Source of the DNA: Geminocystis sp. NIES-3708
Lineage (GTDB): Bacteria; Cyanobacteriota; Cyanobacteriia; Cyanobacteriales; Cyanobacteriaceae
DNA length: 64,000 nucleotides
Reading direction: 5' to 3'
NCBI RefSeq assembly: GCF_001548095.1
Contig: NZ_AP014815.1
Coordinates: forward strand, 2,045,656-2,109,655
Translations under genes and position numbers: made by a program
Notes under the pieces: model-generated
Told to the model about the DNA's origin: nothing
The model's input: only the letters and a program-made list of their open reading frames with translations
Database searches by the model: none
In this document: positions 8,840 through 18,331 of the stretch, piece after piece
Layout of the letters: each line of letters opens with the position of its first letter
Position numbering within the stretch: the first letter of the stretch is position 1

Positions 8840-9940
8840 ATGGCTTTTATACTTACATTTTTAGGTAAAGGTGGCATTGGTTGCACCACAACTGCCATCG
8901 CATCGGCGAAAAAATACGCTCAATTAGGCAAAAAAGTTTTATTAGTGGTGCAGGATTCCACACCATCTTTTCTTTTACAAATAGGAGTTGAAGTAAAATC
9001 TATCGTCACGGAAATAAGCTCAAATTTAGATGCCATTCAATTACAAAGCAGTCAATTATTAGATGACAGTTGGGAAGAATTAAAAAAATTAGAAGCGAAA
9101 TATTTGCGATCGCCTGTACTAAATAATATCTTTGCCCAAGAATTAGCTTTATTCCCTGGTATGGATGATGCTTTAGCGTTAAATTATCTCAGAGAACAAG
9201 ATCAAACGGGAAAATATGACGTAATTATTTACGATGGTAAAAGTAGCCTTAATATTGTGAGAATGTTTGGTATCCCTGAAACCTTGAGTTGGTATATCAG
9301 AAGGATGCGAAATTTGTTAGAAAATTCGGATATTATAAAAACTTTATCGCCCTTTGTGCAACCAGTCACTAGCGCTGTTTTAAATGTTTCTTGGAGTGTG
9401 GATAATTTTGCAGAACAACCTAGTAATGAAGCTAATCAGATTTTAGATCAAGGTAAAAATGCTGTCAATGATCCCAATCGAGTATCGGCTTTTCTTATTA
9501 CCAATTCTACCCCAGAAGCCATCGCTACTGCTCGATATTGGTGGGGAAGTGCGCAACAAGTGGGCTTAACTGTGGGAGGTGTGTTACTAAATCAAAGGGA
9601 AATTACCCCAGAAATTGAAACCGCTTTTAATCTTTTAACCATTAATTCTATTCCTAACATGGAATCTAGCAACTTAGAAGAATTATCTTCAGCTTTACCA
9701 GACTTTCAAAAACAAGCACTTAAAGCACCAAAACCTTTGACTATTGATACAAATAATCGAGAAGTTCGGATCTTTTTGCCCGGATTTGACAAAAAACAAG
9801 TAAAATTAACTCAATCTGGTCCAGAATTAACTATTTCTGCGGGAGATCAAAGACGTAATATATTCTTACCGCCACCATTAAAAGGGCAATCTGTCAAGGG
9901 TGCAAAGTTTCAGGATGCTTATTTAATCGTAAATTTATAA
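8840..9940 (+). CDS. ArsA/Get3-like ATPase with HSP20-like C-terminal domain
   Basis: 366 residues. The N-terminal deviant Walker A region reads FLGKGGIGCTTTA (8-20), the fold of the ArsA/Get3 dimeric ATPases, but the conserved P-loop Lys (GK-S/T) is Cys15, while the 'signature' Lys10 is kept. DVIIYDGKSS near 125 occupies the Walker B/switch region. Residues about 308-366 (REVRIFLPGFDKKQVKL and the following strands) resemble the alpha-crystallin/HSP20-like domain appended to several bacterial ArsA homologues. Such cyanobacterial proteins are usually annotated as anion-transporting ATPases, but no arsenic gene is nearby and their role is unclear. Followed by a gap of 266 bases, so monocistronic. 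Confidence 0.72.
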   Translation: MAFILTFLGKGGIGCTTTAIASAKKYAQLGKKVLLVVQDSTPSFLLQIGVEVKSIVTEISSNLDAIQLQSSQLLDDSWEELKKLEAKYLRSPVLNNIFAQELALFPGMDDALALNYLREQDQTGKYDVIIYDGKSSLNIVRMFGIPETLSWYIRRMRNLLENSDIIKTLSPFVQPVTSAVLNVSWSVDNFAEQPSNEANQILDQGKNAVNDPNRVSAFLITNSTPEAIATARYWWGSAQQVGLTVGGVLLNQREITPEIETAFNLLTINSIPNMESSNLEELSSALPDFQKQALKAPKPLTIDTNNREVRIFLPGFDKKQVKLTQSGPELTISAGDQRRNIFLPPPLKGQSVKGAKFQDAYLIVNL

Positions 9941-10050
9941 TAATATTTTCATAAGGCAATAGCAAAGGTATCAAGATTAGACATCTCTCAAAATTAAAAT
10001 ATATTTAAAATGAGAATTTCTCAATTGTAATAACCATTGCAAAAGTGCCT

Positions 10051-10067
10051 GACTTTTTGAAAAAGTC
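10051..10067. terminator. Perfect 8-bp stem hairpin
   Basis: GACTTTTTGAAAAAGTC is an 8+1+8 palindrome 110 bases after the ArsA-like gene. It is AT-rich with no T-run, so it is a weak terminator candidate or a processing site. Confidence 0.3.
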
Positions 10068-10206
10068 TATTGAATTCTGAATCCTGATTCTTAACCTTAC
10101 CAATATCTCAGAAATGAAAAAGGATTGCCATAAACCAATTTTTTTTGGAGCAACTAAAGGCTAAACTTATATAAGCTAGATTTTAGGTAAATCAAAGATC
10201 GAGATT

Positions 10207-11700
10207 ATGAGTGAGTATCAAGTAATTGTAATTGGCTCTGGTATTGGTGGTTTAGTCACAGCAACCCAATTAGCGGCTAAAGGAATCAAAGTTTTAGTTT
10301 TAGAAAGTTATCTTATCCCCGGTGGTAGTGCCGGTTATTTTGAAAGAGAAGGTTATCGTTTTGATGTAGGTGCTTCGATGATTTTTGGCTTCGGGGAAAA
10401 AGGCACTACCAATTTATTAACCCGTGCTTTATCTGCTGTCAATGCCACTATGGAGACTATACCAGATCCCGTACAAATTCACTATCATTTACCTAATAAT
10501 CTTGATTTAAAAGTTCATCGAGATTATGATAAATTTTTGCAAGAATTATATAATCATTTTCCAGAAGAAGAGAAAGGGATTAAAAGTTTTTATAATGAAT
10601 GTTGGCAAGTGTTTAACTGTCTTAACTCCATAGAATTACTTTCTCTTGAGGAAATTCGCTACTTAACTCGTGTCTTTTTTCAGCATCCGTTATCTTGTCT
10701 TGGGTTACTTAAATATTTATCTTTAAATGTTGGTGATGTTGCTCGTAAATATATCAAAAATCCTGAATTACTTAAATTTATTGACATGGAGTGTTATTGT
10801 TGGTCAGTTGTACCAGCAGATTTAACTCCGATGATTAACGCTGGAATGGTATTTTCTGATCGCCATTATGGCGGGATAAACTATCCTAAAGGAGGAGTTG
10901 GTAAAATAGCAGAAACTTTAGCCGAAGGTTTACAAAACCTAGGGGGAGAGATTCATTATCAAGCAAAAGTTAGGGAAATTATTATTAAAAATAATCAAGC
11001 CATAGGAGTAAAATTAGCCAACGGCAAAGAATATTTTGCTCAAAAAATTGTCTCTAACGCTACCCGTTGGGATACTTTTGATAAATTAATCGATAAAGAT
11101 AAAAAACCGAAAAAAGAAAAAAAATGGCAGAAAAATTATCATCAATCTCCTAGTTTTTTAAGCCTACATTTAGGAGTTGAAGCCAGAGTTTTAGCACATA
11201 ATCCAGAATGTCATCACATAATCTTAGATAAATGGAATAACTTAGAAACCGAACAAGGTACAATTTTTGTTTCTATACCTACTTTACTAGATCCAAGTTT
11301 AGCACCTGAAGGTTATCATATCATCCATGCTTTCACCCCAAGCTCAATAGAATATTGGGAAAACTTATCATCACAACAATATGAGTATAAAAAAGAAGAA
11401 GCCGCTGGGCGTGTAATTGAGCGTTTAGAAGAAATTTTCCCTCACTTAGATGCTGGTTTAGACTATATGGAAATTGGCACTCCCCGCACCCATAGACGCT
11501 TTTTAGGTAGAATTAATGGTACATATGGACCGATTCCTGCTAAACGTCTTAATGGTTTATTATCAATGCCTTTCAATCGTACAGCTATCAAAAACTTATA
11601 TTGTGTCGGAGATAGTACATTTCCCGGACAAGGTTTAAATGCCGTGGCTTTTTCTGGTTTTAGTTGTGCCCATCGTATCGCTGTTGACTTGGGATACTAA
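10207..11700 (+). CDS. crtH: Carotene isomerase (prolycopene isomerase) CrtH
   Basis: 497 residues, the usual CrtISO/CrtH length. Flavoprotein of the phytoene-desaturase superfamily that converts poly-cis lycopene to all-trans lycopene in carotenoid synthesis, at thylakoid or envelope membranes. The FAD-binding GSGIGGLVTATQLA is at 10-23, followed by LESYLIPGGSAGYF and FDVGASMIFGFG, both characteristic of CrtISO rather than CrtI. The C-terminal FAD contact is LYCVGDSTFPGQGLNAVAFS. Stands alone, with 266 bases upstream and 99 downstream. No neighbouring carotenoid gene is present. Confidence 0.92.
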   Translation: MSEYQVIVIGSGIGGLVTATQLAAKGIKVLVLESYLIPGGSAGYFEREGYRFDVGASMIFGFGEKGTTNLLTRALSAVNATMETIPDPVQIHYHLPNNLDLKVHRDYDKFLQELYNHFPEEEKGIKSFYNECWQVFNCLNSIELLSLEEIRYLTRVFFQHPLSCLGLLKYLSLNVGDVARKYIKNPELLKFIDMECYCWSVVPADLTPMINAGMVFSDRHYGGINYPKGGVGKIAETLAEGLQNLGGEIHYQAKVREIIIKNNQAIGVKLANGKEYFAQKIVSNATRWDTFDKLIDKDKKPKKEKKWQKNYHQSPSFLSLHLGVEARVLAHNPECHHIILDKWNNLETEQGTIFVSIPTLLDPSLAPEGYHIIHAFTPSSIEYWENLSSQQYEYKKEEAAGRVIERLEEIFPHLDAGLDYMEIGTPRTHRRFLGRINGTYGPIPAKRLNGLLSMPFNRTAIKNLYCVGDSTFPGQGLNAVAFSGFSCAHRIAVDLGY

Positions 11701-11799
11701 GCAATTAATCATGTAGAATTAATAATTATTTTTGATGTTCAATTATTAGTATTTATTCCAAATATTTATTTATTATTTAATTATTTATTACTTATCTCA

Positions 11800-13077
11800 A
11801 TGGATTTATTAGAATATCAGGCAAAACAATTATTTGAGCAAGTGGATATTCCTATCTTACCTTCTCAATCCATTTCAGATCCTAGTGAATTAAAAAACTT
11901 GCATATTCCTTATCCTATTGTTTTAAAATCTCAGGTTTTGGCTAGTGGTAGGGCAAAAGCAGGAGGCGTGAAATTTGTCGAAAATACGATTGATGCTATT
12001 GCCGCCGCCCAATCTATTTTTAATTTACCGATAGAAGGGGAATATCCAGAAGTAATTTTAGCAGAAGCTCGTTATGATGCTGAGAATGAGTTCTTTTTAG
12101 CTATTATGCTTGATTATGCTTTAAAAAGACCTGTTTTACTCGGCTCGTCTCATGGTGGTATTAACATTGAGATATTATTAGATAATTTACAAACCTGTGT
12201 TATTGAAGAAGAATTTTCACCTTTTTATGCCCGTCGTTTAGTTAAACAAATGGGTTTAACAGGGAAAGCTATTGCTTCTGTTAGTAAAATCATTGAAAAA
12301 ATGTATGATTTATTTCTAACTCATGATCTTGATATTATTGAAATTAATCCTCTAGCTATTAATGCTAATGGTGAAGTAATGGCTTTAGATGGCAAAATTA
12401 GACTTAATGATTATGCTTTAAATCGTCACCCAAATTTGTTAAAATCTCTTACAAGAGAAACTCATCAAGCTTCTTCGACAACGAATCAATATCATCATTA
12501 CAATTCAATAGCTAAAGAAGTTAATAAACCAATTTTAACCTTAGATTTTGATAGTAATTTAGCAATTATTTCCGACGCTATTGATACAACTATCTTTACT
12601 GTGAATTTTCTCATTTTTAAGGAACAAAAAATCAATAGTTGTTATCTTTTACTTAATGAAAATATCAAAAATAAAAAAGAACAAGTTGATGAATTATTTT
12701 CGAGTATTCTTGATAATTCTAATATCGATGTAGTTTTAATTAATGTTTCTTGTTGGAGTGATATAATTGATTTATTGATTCAGAAAATAGAACAATATTT
12801 TCAAAAACAAACTCCTATTTCTGCTATACGTAGTGAAGATAGAGCTGATAGGGCTACAGGAGTAAGATTTTTCCAAACAGAATCTTCTTGGAAAAAAAAA
12901 TCTTCTCAACCTATCAGGCAAATTCATTGGATTTTAAGAGTTTCTACTTCTGATATTCTCATCTCTCCAGAAAAATTAAATGGATTACCAATTCACTATA
13001 TCAACGAATTAGAAAATACAATAGCACTAACAATAAAATATTCTCAATTAGCTTTAAAACAAAAGGATTTAAGTTAA
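11800..13077 (+). CDS. sucC: Succinyl-CoA synthetase beta-subunit-like ATP-grasp protein
   Basis: 425 residues. The N-terminal ATP-grasp domain matches SucC: MDLLEYQAKQLFEQVDIP, KSQVLASGRAKAGGVKFV (nucleotide site), and EINPLAINANGEVMALDGKI (Mg2+ site near 182-201). The enzyme family makes succinate and ATP from succinyl-CoA with a SucD partner. The C-terminal CoA-ligase half (after about 245) is poorly conserved, with low-complexity stretches, and lacks the usual clear glycine-rich elements. No sucD is adjacent, as in other cyanobacteria where the subunits are scattered. It is either a fast-evolving SucC or a paralogue of changed function. Confidence 0.65.
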   Translation: MDLLEYQAKQLFEQVDIPILPSQSISDPSELKNLHIPYPIVLKSQVLASGRAKAGGVKFVENTIDAIAAAQSIFNLPIEGEYPEVILAEARYDAENEFFLAIMLDYALKRPVLLGSSHGGINIEILLDNLQTCVIEEEFSPFYARRLVKQMGLTGKAIASVSKIIEKMYDLFLTHDLDIIEINPLAINANGEVMALDGKIRLNDYALNRHPNLLKSLTRETHQASSTTNQYHHYNSIAKEVNKPILTLDFDSNLAIISDAIDTTIFTVNFLIFKEQKINSCYLLLNENIKNKKEQVDELFSSILDNSNIDVVLINVSCWSDIIDLLIQKIEQYFQKQTPISAIRSEDRADRATGVRFFQTESSWKKKSSQPIRQIHWILRVSTSDILISPEKLNGLPIHYINELENTIALTIKYSQLALKQKDLS

Positions 13078-13261
13078 TATATCATTCAAACTTCTTTGAT
13101 TATAAATCCTGTCTCTTACGATTAGCTCTTATTCGCAAAATTCCTCAAAAATCGCCATTAAGAGTAAAGTTTTATTGCATTATCAGTCAAAAAAAAGTAA
13201 TCTATAATACCATATTCTGAATGTATAAAATATCATCATATTTTCAGAGGATTAATATTAT

Positions 13262-14212
13262 ATGGCTAGAAGAAAAACTGGAACAACCACTGGTTTAATG
13301 ACTGTTAAATCCAAAGTCAATTTATCTCTTACCAGTAAAGCAACTGAAACATTAGAAATAATTAGTAAACAAACTGGATTAAGTAAATCAGCTTTATTTG
13401 AAAATATTTTAAGTGGCACTATTTCTATTTCTAGTCATACAGCAAATCAAGTGGTAAAAATTACAGGAGATGCTGATTCTTTAACCAGTGAATTAACAGA
13501 TAATAATACCGAAAATGATATTTTGTCCCAAGATAATGATATAAAAAATAAAAGTGCAAATGAAGCAATTAGTAAAGAATTAGAACAACAGAAACAACAC
13601 ATTGAAAATTTAGAAAAACAAGTTATTACCCAAGAAAAATTAGTAGTCGAAAAAAATCAAGCTAATGAATCTTTGGCGAGAGAATTAGAAACACAATTAG
13701 TCAAAATTAAAGCCTTAGAATCAGAGGCTAAATTACTACAAAAAAATCATAAAAATAATAGTGAATTAATCTCACTTAAACAAAACCTAGAAAAAAAAGA
13801 TCAAGAATTAAATAATCTTAAAGCTGAATTAGCGTCCTTGAATTCTCATGGGAAAAAGACAGAAGAAGAATTTAAAAAATTAATCGATGATCAGAAAAAA
13901 ACTATTGAAAAATTGAATCAACAAATTGCTAATCTCGAAAAACAAATATCAGAATTAAATAATAGCAATCAACAAGCTCAAGAAACCATTATTAAATATA
14001 AAAATTTACAAACAGAATTAGAAATAGAAAAAAATCGTATTCTCTCTCATAATAAACAAAACAAAGATTCTATTAATAGTAAATTAGCTAGTATTAATGA
14101 ACAGCAAAAAAACACCATTTATCAGTTAGAATCTCGTATTGCTGAATTAGAAACTGTAGCCGCTATAGGTGAACAAACTCTTAATAAATGGCGTTCAAAA
14201 ATATATAATTAA
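13262..14212 (+). CDS. Hypothetical protein: short N-terminal helix domain plus long coiled coil
   Basis: 316 residues, not recognised. Residues 12-55 (SKVNLSLTSKATETLEIIS then KQTGLSKSALFENIL) resemble a ribbon-helix-helix DNA-binding unit: a beta strand followed by two helices. From about 95 to 310 the chain is an almost uninterrupted heptad-rich coiled coil, high in Glu, Lys, Gln and Asn. Start ATG 13262 has an AGAGGA ribosome site 8 bases upstream. It ends 19 bases before the convergent queF. A structural or nucleoid-type role is possible, but no function can be assigned. Confidence 0.7.
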   Translation: MARRKTGTTTGLMTVKSKVNLSLTSKATETLEIISKQTGLSKSALFENILSGTISISSHTANQVVKITGDADSLTSELTDNNTENDILSQDNDIKNKSANEAISKELEQQKQHIENLEKQVITQEKLVVEKNQANESLARELETQLVKIKALESEAKLLQKNHKNNSELISLKQNLEKKDQELNNLKAELASLNSHGKKTEEEFKKLIDDQKKTIEKLNQQIANLEKQISELNNSNQQAQETIIKYKNLQTELEIEKNRILSHNKQNKDSINSKLASINEQQKNTIYQLESRIAELETVAAIGEQTLNKWRSKIYN

Positions 14213-14231
14213 TCATTAGAAATTAAAAAAA

Positions 14232-14627
14232 TTATTTATTTTTATCGTGTTTAACTTCAATAACAGTATGGACATTTCCACGGGGGTAGAAATCCCCTTT
14301 TACTGTTATCGATAAAGGATCACAAGCACTGACAAAATCATCTAAAATTTGATTGATAGATTCTTCATGAGAAATATAACGATCACGATAACTATTAATA
14401 TAAAGTTTGATGGCTTTTAATTCTACAACTTTCTCATCTGGAGAGTAATTAATATAAATTGTAGCAAAGTCAGGATAGCCAGAAAAAGGACATTTACAGG
14501 TAAATTCAGGCAAAGTAATACTAACATTATAAACTCTCCCAGGGCGAGGATTCGCAAAGGTAATTAAGCTACCTTCTTCAATGGCTCTTTCACCATATTT
14601 TACTTCAGAAAATTGATTTTCAGACAT
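14232..14627 (-). CDS. queF: NADPH-dependent 7-cyano-7-deazaguanine reductase QueF
   Basis: 131 residues, the short type I (unimodular) QueF. Reduces preQ0 to preQ1 in queuosine tRNA modification, in the cytosol. The catalytic region EFTCKCPFSGYPDFA (41-55) holds the thioimide-forming Cys46 and Asp53. VELKAIKLYINSYRD is the NADPH/substrate helix, and ISHEESIN carries the substrate-binding His-Glu. Separated by 193 bases from the upstream trigger-factor gene on the same strand. No other queuosine gene is in the window. Confidence 0.93.
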   Translation of the reverse strand: MSENQFSEVKYGERAIEEGSLITFANPRPGRVYNVSITLPEFTCKCPFSGYPDFATIYINYSPDEKVVELKAIKLYINSYRDRYISHEESINQILDDFVSACDPLSITVKGDFYPRGNVHTVIEVKHDKNK

Positions 14628-14740
14628 AATATTTCCAATAAAATAAATAAATCAGTGATAAAAATTACAGTAGGCAATTGCCTTTAAATCTAACTAGGGT
14701 TTATTGAATATGAAAAATAGTGCAATTAATAACAAAAAAA

Positions 14741-14795
14741 TAGAAACTTACATTAATTGATAGTTAATTATAAATATCAAAAATTTAAGTTTCTA
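14741..14795 (-). terminator. Stem-loop after trigger-factor gene
   Basis: TAGAAACTTA (14741-14750) pairs perfectly with TAAGTTTCTA (14786-14795) across an AT-rich 35-base loop, 26 bases past the tig stop. AT-rich with no clear U-tract, so a moderate terminator candidate. Confidence 0.4.
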
Positions 14796-14820
14796 AAATA
14801 TCATTTTTGTCAATTAAAAC

Positions 14821-16191
14821 TTAGTTATTAGTCTCAGAATTTTCTTCTTCAGTCGATTCTTCCTCTTTAGTTAAACTACCCAAAGGCACTAATTCTACCT
14901 GAGTTTTTTCTTGCAACCAATCAAGAGTTTTTTCTGCTAATAAATCGTGCTTGACATATTTTTGTAATTTTACTTCATCCACATCACGATCTTTAAGAGT
15001 CGATTTAATTTCGACAGTTTTAGCAGTTACTTCTTCATCACTGACAGTAATCGATTCTTGCTCGGCAATTTTCTCGATAATTAAGGTAGTATGCAGATTT
15101 TTACTAGCTTCAGGTTTAGCAGTTTCACGCATATTCGTGACAACATCACGAGTGAAAAACTGATTAACATCCATGCCGTAACTTTGAAGTTGATTAGCAG
15201 TTTGTAAAAGAATATTTTGTACTTCTTCCTCTAACATTGTATGAGGTAATTCGATACTTGTATGCTTTAGTAATTCGGTTACAATAGCACTATGAATATT
15301 TTGTTTAGTATCATTAGCCGCCTTTTCTTGATACTGTTTTTCTAAAGATTCTCTTAAGGCTGCCATAGTCTCGAATTCGCTAACTTCTTGTGCAAATTCA
15401 TCGTCTAATTCAGGTAATTCTTTTTCTTTCAAATCTTTAAGGGTGACAGTGAAAACAACAACTTCTCCCGCTAAATCTTTTTGGGCATAATCTTCAGGGA
15501 AAGTTAAAGTGAGTTTTTTCGTCTCATCAATTTTCATTCCCACAACACCTTCAAGAAAGCCCGGAATAAATTTACCCTCTGCTAAATCTACTTGATACTC
15601 TTGAGCATCAGTTCCCGGAATTATATCACCTTCTTCACCATTTTCTGTAGGTTTACGTCCCTCAAAATCAATAACTGCCACATCACCCATTTGTGCGTTG
15701 CGATTTTCTACAGGAATTAAAGTCGCTAATTTTTGACGACGTTCATCGATTAATTTATCGACATCTTCACTATTATAAACTACTTCTTCCGCTTGTACTT
15801 GTAAACCTTGATACTGTCCCAAATTGACTTCAGGAGGCACATCTACTGAGGCTTTAAAAGTAAAACTTCCATCAGGTTGATAGACATTCACTAATTCTTC
15901 AAAATCTGAGATTAATTGATAGTTTCCTAAAACATTAATAGATTCTTGTTCAATTGCTTTTTGGATACTTTCTTGAATTAATTCCTCTAAAACAGCACCT
16001 TTTACTCTTAGACTACCGATACGTTGCAATAAAATTGGACGAGGAACTTTTCCCTTACGAAATCCTGGAATATTAGTAGTTTTAGCTATTTCTTTAACAA
16101 CTTTTTCGTAGGTATTTTTTGATGTTTCTGCAGGAATCTCGATTTCTAAACCGATTTGACTAGCAGGAAGTTTCTCCTGAGTTATTTTCAT
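14821..16191 (-). CDS. tig: Trigger factor
   Basis: 456 residues, ribosome-associated chaperone and peptidyl-prolyl isomerase acting on nascent chains. The N-terminal domain holds the ribosome-docking signature GFRKGKVPRP (43-52). The FKBP-type domain (about 160-245) includes GDVAVIDFEGR and FIPGFLEGVVGM. The helical C-terminal domain ends in an acidic tail rich in Glu and Asn. In many cyanobacteria tig precedes clpP and clpX; here neither follows, and queF is next on the strand. ATG at 16191 begins the expected MKITQEKLP. Confidence 0.95.
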   Translation of the reverse strand: MKITQEKLPASQIGLEIEIPAETSKNTYEKVVKEIAKTTNIPGFRKGKVPRPILLQRIGSLRVKGAVLEELIQESIQKAIEQESINVLGNYQLISDFEELVNVYQPDGSFTFKASVDVPPEVNLGQYQGLQVQAEEVVYNSEDVDKLIDERRQKLATLIPVENRNAQMGDVAVIDFEGRKPTENGEEGDIIPGTDAQEYQVDLAEGKFIPGFLEGVVGMKIDETKKLTLTFPEDYAQKDLAGEVVVFTVTLKDLKEKELPELDDEFAQEVSEFETMAALRESLEKQYQEKAANDTKQNIHSAIVTELLKHTSIELPHTMLEEEVQNILLQTANQLQSYGMDVNQFFTRDVVTNMRETAKPEASKNLHTTLIIEKIAEQESITVSDEEVTAKTVEIKSTLKDRDVDEVKLQKYVKHDLLAEKTLDWLQEKTQVELVPLGSLTKEEESTEEENSETNN

Positions 16192-16403
16192 AAAAATTAC
16201 TATTTTTCCTTTTAACGAGTCACACGTTACGATAACAATTTATATTTATACTTGTTTAGCAGACAAATTTTGCTCAACTTTACTAGCATATCATAAATGT
16301 GATCATTCTTTGCTACTTAAAATATTAAAACCTGCTAATATAATGATTTTATTATTGTATTGATTTTGATTTTAGAGAATATTTGATATTAATCGACAGT
16401 AAT

Positions 16404-17399
16404 TTAATTTTTATATTCAATAATACTTGCTTTTTGTTTAGTTATTTTTTTTAATAGGTATTGATATTGTCCAATAAATTGAGGAAATTTAGATAAAACA
16501 CACCAAAAAGAGTATAGTTTAGCATCTTTTTTACTATCTCCAAAATTAAGACGATAACGATAAATTTTGATCATTAAAAAGAAGTAGCCAAAAAGTAAAA
16601 ATAAACTAAAACCTTTAGTGATTAAAATTAAACTAAAAGCAAAAAAAGGTATAATCAATCCCCATAAATAACCACTAAAATATTCTTTTTTCATATAATT
16701 TTCTGGTGGTTTTCCGTGCATAAAATAACCTTCTGCCACTGCCCAACCTCCTCTAATGCTACGTTTCCACCATTGACTAAATTTAAACATCGCAGCATCA
16801 TGTAAAGTCATATCGAGATCTAAACGTTCAATTTTCCAGCCTTTTTCTCGCAGTCGAATACACATTTCCGGTTCTTCTCCACAAATTAAACTAGGATTAT
16901 AACCATTTACTTGTTTGAGTGCTTCTAATCGCATTAAAGCATCTCCTCCACAAGCTTTTGCTTCTCCTATACTGGTATTCCATTCCATGTCAATCAAACG
17001 ATTATAAAGAGATTTATCAGGGAATTTTTCTTTTCTTCTACCACAAACAATAGCTAATTTTTCATTCTTTTCTAATTTTGCGATCGCTAATTGTAACCAG
17101 TTAGGCAATAATTCACAGTCACCATCGAGAAATTGAATATATTGAGTATCAGGATAATGATTAATAATATATTCCAAGCCCATATTTCTTGCTCTTGCGG
17201 CGGTGAAAGGTATTGATAAATCAAGGTTAATAGTAATAACACCTAATTCCTGAGCTTTTTTAACACTATCATCAGTTGACCCAGAATCGATATAAATGAT
17301 AGGTGCATTTTGTGGTAATTCTTTTTTTAATGATAGTAAACAATTTACAAGACGAACGCCTTCATTTCTACCAATGATTATAACTGCAAGATAAGTCAT
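16404..17399 (-). CDS. Membrane-anchored glycosyltransferase family 2
   Basis: 331 residues. GT-A domain with AVIIIGRNEGVRLVNCL (5-21), IDSGSTDDS (37-45) and metal motif FLDGDCEL (near 93-100). ICGEEPEMCIRLREKGW matches the acceptor/catalytic region of processive-like GT2 enzymes. Two hydrophobic segments near 245-285 anchor the C-terminus in the membrane, unlike the short soluble GT2 proteins of the operon at the window start. Such proteins are often annotated as glycosyltransferases of exopolysaccharide assembly. Monocistronic, divergent from mreC, with 149 bases between. Confidence 0.82.
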   Translation of the reverse strand: MTYLAVIIIGRNEGVRLVNCLLSLKKELPQNAPIIYIDSGSTDDSVKKAQELGVITINLDLSIPFTAARARNMGLEYIINHYPDTQYIQFLDGDCELLPNWLQLAIAKLEKNEKLAIVCGRRKEKFPDKSLYNRLIDMEWNTSIGEAKACGGDALMRLEALKQVNGYNPSLICGEEPEMCIRLREKGWKIERLDLDMTLHDAAMFKFSQWWKRSIRGGWAVAEGYFMHGKPPENYMKKEYFSGYLWGLIIPFFAFSLILITKGFSLFLLFGYFFLMIKIYRYRLNFGDSKKDAKLYSFWCVLSKFPQFIGQYQYLLKKITKQKASIIEYKN

Positions 17400-17548
17400 A
17401 GGAAATAAATGATATTATTGACATAATTATCATAGAAAAATTATTGCAATGCTCTATTATAAGTAAAAAAGAAAGGGAACAGAGATTGACAAGGAAGTGT
17501 ATATTTAATTGTTGATAATAAATTGATTTTGATATTAGATTTAAGGCT

Positions 17549-18307
17549 TTGAAATTTCTCTATCGCTGGTGGCAAAAATATGGTATTCAATTAATCTTTG
17601 GATTGGCTAGTATCCTTATCGCTTTACAGGTTTACTATAGTCAAGGGGCTTTTATTTCCGAAACTTTATATCGTCTTTCTCCTTCTTGGCTATCAAATTC
17701 TCAAATTGATCGTCAAGGCTTATATAAAGAGCGTACTATTCAAGAGTTAAGTAATAAAATAGTTGCTTTAGAAACTCAAAATCAGAATCTAAAAAAAATA
17801 GTTCAATATATCGAAAAATCACCAGATCCATTAATTCCTGCTAGAGTTATTGGTAGAAGTCCTGATGCTTGGTGGCAGGTGATTACGATTGATGTTGGTA
17901 GTAATAAAGGCATAAAAGTAAATCATGTTGTCATGAGCGTTGGTGGTTTGGTAGGTAGAGTAACACAAGTAAGTGCGAATACTAGCCGAGTTTTATTGGT
18001 AAGTGATTATAATAGTCGAGTAGGTGCAACCCTTAGCAGGAATGGTTATCAAGGTTTTATTAAAGGACAAGGTACAAGTATTGGCTTAATGGAATTTTAT
18101 GCCAAAGTTGGAGATGTGAAGATTGGGGATGTTGTCACAACTTCTAATGTTAGTAGTATTTTTCCCCCAGATATACCTATTGGCAAAATTTTTGCTATTG
18201 ATCTCAACAAAAGTCCTGCACCAGAAGCACAAGTAGAATTCACTGCTCCTGTTAATTTTTTGGATTGGGTGGTAGTCGATTTAGCTGAAAAATCTGTTTT
18301 TCCATAG
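17549..18307 (+). CDS. mreC: Rod shape-determining protein MreC
   Basis: 252 residues. Bitopic inner-membrane protein linking MreB and the SEDS/PBP wall-synthesis machine. One membrane helix near 12-30, a coiled coil near 62-90 (LSNKIVALETQNQNLKKIV), then the paired beta-barrel domain with VIGRSPDAWWQVITIDVGS, the family hallmark. The apparent start is TTG 17549. No ATG with a better ribosome site precedes the membrane helix. mreB and mreD, its usual partners, are not adjacent; rodA, a functional partner, is 20 kb away. Convergent with rlmN with a 24-base gap. Confidence 0.9.
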   Translation: MKFLYRWWQKYGIQLIFGLASILIALQVYYSQGAFISETLYRLSPSWLSNSQIDRQGLYKERTIQELSNKIVALETQNQNLKKIVQYIEKSPDPLIPARVIGRSPDAWWQVITIDVGSNKGIKVNHVVMSVGGLVGRVTQVSANTSRVLLVSDYNSRVGATLSRNGYQGFIKGQGTSIGLMEFYAKVGDVKIGDVVTTSNVSSIFPPDIPIGKIFAIDLNKSPAPEAQVEFTAPVNFLDWVVVDLAEKSVFP

Positions 18308-18331
18308 CTTTCTGATTCCCATTTGCTAACC

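Noticed and set aside
14951-15163. Open frame antisense to the trigger factor gene
   Set aside because: Shadow of a well-conserved gene, Ser-rich reading with no homology or ribosome site.
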